Source: AG2 sp036493735
GTDB taxonomy: Bacteria > Gemmatimonadota > Gemmatimonadetes > Gemmatimonadales > Gemmatimonadaceae
Length of the DNA: 64,000 bases
Reading direction: 5' to 3'
NCBI GenBank assembly: GCA_036493735.1
Contig: DASXPH010000024.1
Span: 271,632-335,631, forward strand
This document shows positions 61,574 through 64,000 of this stretch, piece by piece. The notes beneath the pieces were generated by a model. It searched no databases, was not told the DNA's origin, and was given only the letters and a program-made list of their open reading frames with translations. Position 1 is the stretch's first letter, and each line of letters starts with the position of its first letter. The position numbers were made by a program, and so were the translations under genes.

Positions 61574-62566
61574 TCACATGAACGGCTTGGATAGCAGGTT
61601 GAAACGGCTGCGATAGTGTCGTGGCGAGACGCCGAAGCGTCGCTCGAAGGCGCGGCGGAACGCGTCGTCGCTGGCGTAGCCGACGGAGCGCGCCACCGCT
61701 TCGATGCTGGTGCGTCGCGCGGCCAGGCGACGGCACGCCTCGGTGAGGCGTGCCTCCTCGACGAATGCCGCTGGTGTGAGGTCGAAGCGCTCCTTGAACG
61801 CGCGTGAGAACTGCCTAACGCTCAGGCAGGCGCGGTGGGCAAGCGCGTCGACTGAGAGATCGTCGCGCAAGTGCGTCGGTATCCACGCGGCGAGCTCGGC
61901 GAAGCGATCGGTGGCCTCCACCTGGAAGCGAAGTGGCTCGGAGTACTGATTCTGTCCGCCGGATCGCTTGAGATAGACGACCATCTCGCGCGCGACCGCG
62001 AGCGCCGCGTCGGGACCGAGATCCTCCTCGACCATCGCGAGCGCGAGATCGATCCCGGCGGTGATGCCGGCGGAGGTATAGAAGCGGTCGTCTTTGCGGA
62101 ACAGCGCGTCGCGATCGACCCGCAGCTTGGGGAACCGGCGCTGAACATCGTCGACGAAGGCCCAGTGCGTGGCGACGTCGCGGCCGTCGAGCAAACCGGT
62201 CGGGGCGATACCATAGATACCGGTACAGACGCTGGCGATGCGCCGAATGCTTTCGCCGCGTGCGGCGATCCATCGCGCGACGGAGGTCGCGAGCTCACCG
62301 GATCGAAGCCCGCTACCACCGGGCACAATCACGGTATCGAGCGGCGTGCTGGTCGGGAGAACGTGACGCGCGGTGAACTCGATGCCGTTGCTGGCCGTGA
62401 ATCGCTTGCGGTCGACGCCGATGAGCATGACCTCGTACGGCGCCTCACCGCCGTCGTGGAACTGCGGCGCGGCGAGCGCGTCCGATCCGAATACGTCGGC
62501 CGGCCCGATGAGATCGAGTGCCTGGAGATTCTCAAAACCGAGAATGCCAATGCGGCGCGTGGGCAT
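61574..62566 (-). CDS. GlxA-type AraC regulator with DJ-1/PfpI domain
   Basis: 330 residues. The N-terminal 190 residues are a DJ-1/PfpI-like domain (RIGILGFENLQALDLIGPAD start, DTVIVPGGSG, and the nucleophile elbow ASVCTGIYG with its Cys). The C-terminal AraC domain (about 225-325) has LSVDALAHRACLSVRQFSRA, TPAAFVEEARLTEACRRLA and YASDDAFRRAFERRFGVSP. Such regulators sense small metabolites and activate catabolic genes. The permease gene lies 36 bases downstream on the same strand and could be its target or operon mate. Octamer 61813 lies in the HTH. Confidence 0.92.
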   Translation of the reverse strand: MPTRRIGILGFENLQALDLIGPADVFGSDALAAPQFHDGGEAPYEVMLIGVDRKRFTASNGIEFTARHVLPTSTPLDTVIVPGGSGLRSGELATSVARWIAARGESIRRIASVCTGIYGIAPTGLLDGRDVATHWAFVDDVQRRFPKLRVDRDALFRKDDRFYTSAGITAGIDLALAMVEEDLGPDAALAVAREMVVYLKRSGGQNQYSEPLRFQVEATDRFAELAAWIPTHLRDDLSVDALAHRACLSVRQFSRAFKERFDLTPAAFVEEARLTEACRRLAARRTSIEAVARSVGYASDDAFRRAFERRFGVSPRHYRSRFNLLSKPFM

Positions 62567-62750
62567 GGTGTCAACCTCGCCCGGGTGCTGAATGGCCGCA
62601 ATGACGCTGTTCCGATGTTTTCGGCCACGGCCGGCCTCGACAATCTCCTGACCTCAATGAAACGGTGACCGCTGGCGCCCACCCCGGAATCAAGGGATAC
62701 TCAAGCGAGATGACATCCGCGGATTAACCCTCAACCGCAGCGAGGAGTTC

Positions 62751-63284
62751 ATGACTGCTCCAACCGCGACACCACCCGTCGGCTCGATGGCTGTTCCAAC
62801 AGTGAAGCAGCAATTCATCGATGCGCTGAAGCGAGAGCACGCAACGACGAAGAAAGTGATCGACGCCTTTCCCTCCGACCAGCCGGATTTCAAGCCGCAT
62901 CCGCGGTCGAACAGCGCGAAGCAGCTCCTCTGGACGTTCGCCATCGAGGAGCGCCTGATTCTGCTGGCGTTGAAGAATGAGCTCAAACTCGGCGGTGGGT
63001 TCCCGAAGGCACCCGAGACGTGGGACGAGTGCTACGATACGTTCCTGCAAACGCACTCGGAGCTCCTTCACGAGCTGGAGTCGGCGAAGGACGACGACTT
63101 TGCGGGAACGGTGAAGTTCTTCACGGGACCGGGCACGATGGGCGACTATCCGAAGTCCGAGTTCATGGGGTTCATGCTCGGTGATCAGATCCACCATCGC
63201 GGCCAGATGAGCGTTTACATACGGATGGCGGGTGGCAAGGTGCCGTCGATCTATGGGCCATCGGCTGATGAACCGTGGATGTAA
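62751..63284 (+). CDS. DinB-family protein
   Basis: 177 residues; ATG 62751 follows GAGGAG. The four-helix DinB bundle contains VKQQFIDALKREHATTKKVI, the Trp/Phe core (QLLWTFAIEERLILLALKNE), and the metal site FMLGDQIHHRGQMSVYIRM with the His-x-x-x-His pair, followed by GGKVPSIYGPSADEP as in many DinB-like thiol-S-transferases. DinB proteins bind Zn or Ni and act on small thiols or in stress responses. Divergent from the regulator gene, and followed by a repeat-rich spacer. Confidence 0.9.
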   Translation: MTAPTATPPVGSMAVPTVKQQFIDALKREHATTKKVIDAFPSDQPDFKPHPRSNSAKQLLWTFAIEERLILLALKNELKLGGGFPKAPETWDECYDTFLQTHSELLHELESAKDDDFAGTVKFFTGPGTMGDYPKSEFMGFMLGDQIHHRGQMSVYIRMAGGKVPSIYGPSADEPWM

Positions 63285-63329
63285 TGAGTTGTGGGTTGTG
63301 GGTGACGCGTGACGGGGCTACTCAGACCG

Positions 63330-63533
63330 ATGACAAGCGGCCACAGAGTACACAGAAGTGCACAGACGACACGGCACTGCAAAACTGCTTTGGGTCTGAC
63401 TGGAGAGACTTTCTCTCCTCGCTTGCCACAAAGAACATTCGCTCGAACGCAGACTGACGCAGAAACGAAGAAGACGCTGTACCGCCACGAGCGGTTACAG
63501 CGTCTTCTCCGTCATTCTGCGGCTTCTGCGTTT
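63330..63533. repeat. CACAGA / ACGCAGA hairpin repeat
   Basis: Bases 63338-63380 (CCACAGAGTACACAGAAGTG start) match the left arm at 20475. Further on, 63445-63485 (AACGCAGACTGACGCAG start) and 63491-63533 form a strong hairpin around a nine-base loop, with core GAAGACGCTGTA pairing with TACAGCGTCTTC. Third locus of the family found at 6.2 and 20.5 kb. Bases 63285-63574 hold no gene. Confidence 0.85.
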
Positions 63534-63574
63534 AGCCTTTCAAATGCTGCTGGTGGCCGATGCGGGACCGTGTG

Positions 63575-64000
63575 CTACGCCCGCAACGGAAACTGCTCCA
63601 GGACAAGCGGCGTCCCTGTCCAGCCAGCCGTTAGGCGAGCGCGCAGGCAGAGCTCGTGGCGCGACTCCATGTCGAGCAGAGCGAAGGTTTCTCGGGTGAG
63701 TCCAGCGCTGACGTCGATGCCGCGGGCGACCCGCGATGCGCTCGCAAGCTTCGGCCGCAGCTGCTCCCACTGGCCTCGGGCGCGCGGCAGGTCTGGGAGG
63801 CGCACCTCGTCCAGAAATTCCGCCTCGAACTCGTCCGGCGCTGTGCCGTCCGCCGGAGGAATCGTCGCGCGACGACCCGACTCCACGGCGACACCCAGCA
63901 TCCTGCCGAAGGCGGCCGCGGCACCGGCGGCGGCCGCCGGATCCTCGCTTTCCATTTCCTTTAGCAAGTACTCAACCATCACCGGATGGCCGAAGGCGGC
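63575..64000 (-). CDS. HEAT-repeat protein of the TIGR02270 type, C-terminal part (cut by window edge)
   Basis: The minus strand is open from the right edge to the stop at 63575, so the start lies outside. The visible 141 residues begin AAFGHPVMVEYLLKEMES, a HEAT-like helical pair, then DPAAAAGAAAAFGRMLGVAV, EFEAEFLDEVRLPDLPRARG and a C-terminal FALLDMESRHELCLRARLT, ending LVLEQFPLRA. This order matches the C-terminal half of TIGR02270 proteins, which occur in multiple copies in Myxococcus and others; their role is unknown. It contains octamer 63630. Confidence 0.7.
   Translation of the reverse strand, partial: AAFGHPVMVEYLLKEMESEDPAAAAGAAAAFGRMLGVAVESGRRATIPPADGTAPDEFEAEFLDEVRLPDLPRARGQWEQLRPKLASASRVARGIDVSAGLTRETFALLDMESRHELCLRARLTAGWTGTPLVLEQFPLRA

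Larger units (their letters stand above)
4876..63637. repeat. Dispersed octamer GCCTAACG, 39 exact copies
   Basis: Exact copies start, top strand: 4876, 5254, 8465, 9854, 18642, 22975, 28924, 31512, 32904, 33356, 33922, 34336, 37747, 41014, 43039, 48822, 52730, 53140, 54074, 55150, 61813. Bottom strand (CGTTAGGC): 8673, 10591, 13220, 16562, 17320, 17791, 19255, 24017, 24235, 39661, 41832, 42542, 49502, 50112, 53762, 56773, 58858, 63630. Variants include GCCTAACA (21226, 47603, 54565). About two would be expected by chance. Longest gaps: 1-4875, 24.2-28.9 and 43.0-48.8 kb. Confidence 0.8.

Noticed and set aside
1..64000. Prophage, insertion sequence or integrative element
   Set aside because: No transposase, integrase, phage structural gene or att-like direct repeat next to the tRNA was found.

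Overview
The window is about two-thirds G+C and reads as chromosomal DNA of a free-living, aerobic, Gram-negative-type bacterium. Secreted DUF5916 barrels, ADOP-type permeases, M13 peptidases, FHA and PASTA-less Ser/Thr kinase proteins, PQQ dehydrogenases and many small lipoproteins together suggest Gemmatimonadota. That assignment is inferred from gene content and style; there is no rRNA here to prove it.

Layout. 0-9 kb: a cut-off PAS sensor, an orphan HTH antitoxin-like gene, a decayed sensor remnant, small secreted proteins, a DUF5916 barrel protein, a frameshifted GxxExxY gene running into a tandem repeat, a hotdog thioesterase and an LTxxQ (Spy-like) protein. 9-15 kb: M13 and M20 peptidases, a TPR protein and an FHA protein. 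15-20 kb: a molybdenum hydroxylase pair (IorA/IorB type), a beta-propeller protein and a Tat-exported HisC-like aminotransferase. 20-26 kb: a minus-strand operon HupE-like -> cytochrome c -> PQQ dehydrogenase, with a large nested hairpin between it and a divergent beta-propeller gene. 27-31 kb: a 504-bp array of 21-bp units, then CoxE-like, MoxR, tRNA-Arg(UCG) and CoxG-like genes, and a HAD phosphatase. 31-44 kb: an oxidoreductase, a DUF6496 basic protein, MarC, an MxaJ-like binding protein, a DedA-PAP2 fusion, a membrane Ser/Thr kinase, a YtcJ-like amidohydrolase and small secreted proteins. 43-48 kb: ilvE, an HtrA protease and a family 10 glycoside hydrolase. 48-57 kb: a probable cell-wall operon holding a very large SEDS protein, a PBP transpeptidase and a coiled-coil lipoprotein, followed by a hotdog-acyltransferase fusion that lacks its catalytic serine. 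57-64 kb: an amidohydrolase, an ADOP permease, a GlxA-type regulator, a DinB protein and a cut-off TIGR02270-like HEAT protein.

Working together: the Mo-hydroxylase, PQQ dehydrogenase and cytochrome c genes point to periplasmic oxidation feeding a respiratory chain. The CoxD/E/G-like set could mature the Mo enzyme although it lies 10 kb or more away. The SEDS-PBP pair points to a dedicated peptidoglycan or other envelope polymer.

The strongest non-gene signals are (1) a dispersed octamer, GCCTAACG, with 39 exact copies by eye, on both strands and in every stop-free reading phase, supplying the stop codon of two genes; (2) the indel-free 21-bp array; (3) terminators wrapped in GGTGG/CCACC arms at four loci; and (4) a perfect nested 20+17-bp hairpin upstream of a beta-propeller gene. 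No prophage, insertion sequence, integrase or CRISPR array was seen.
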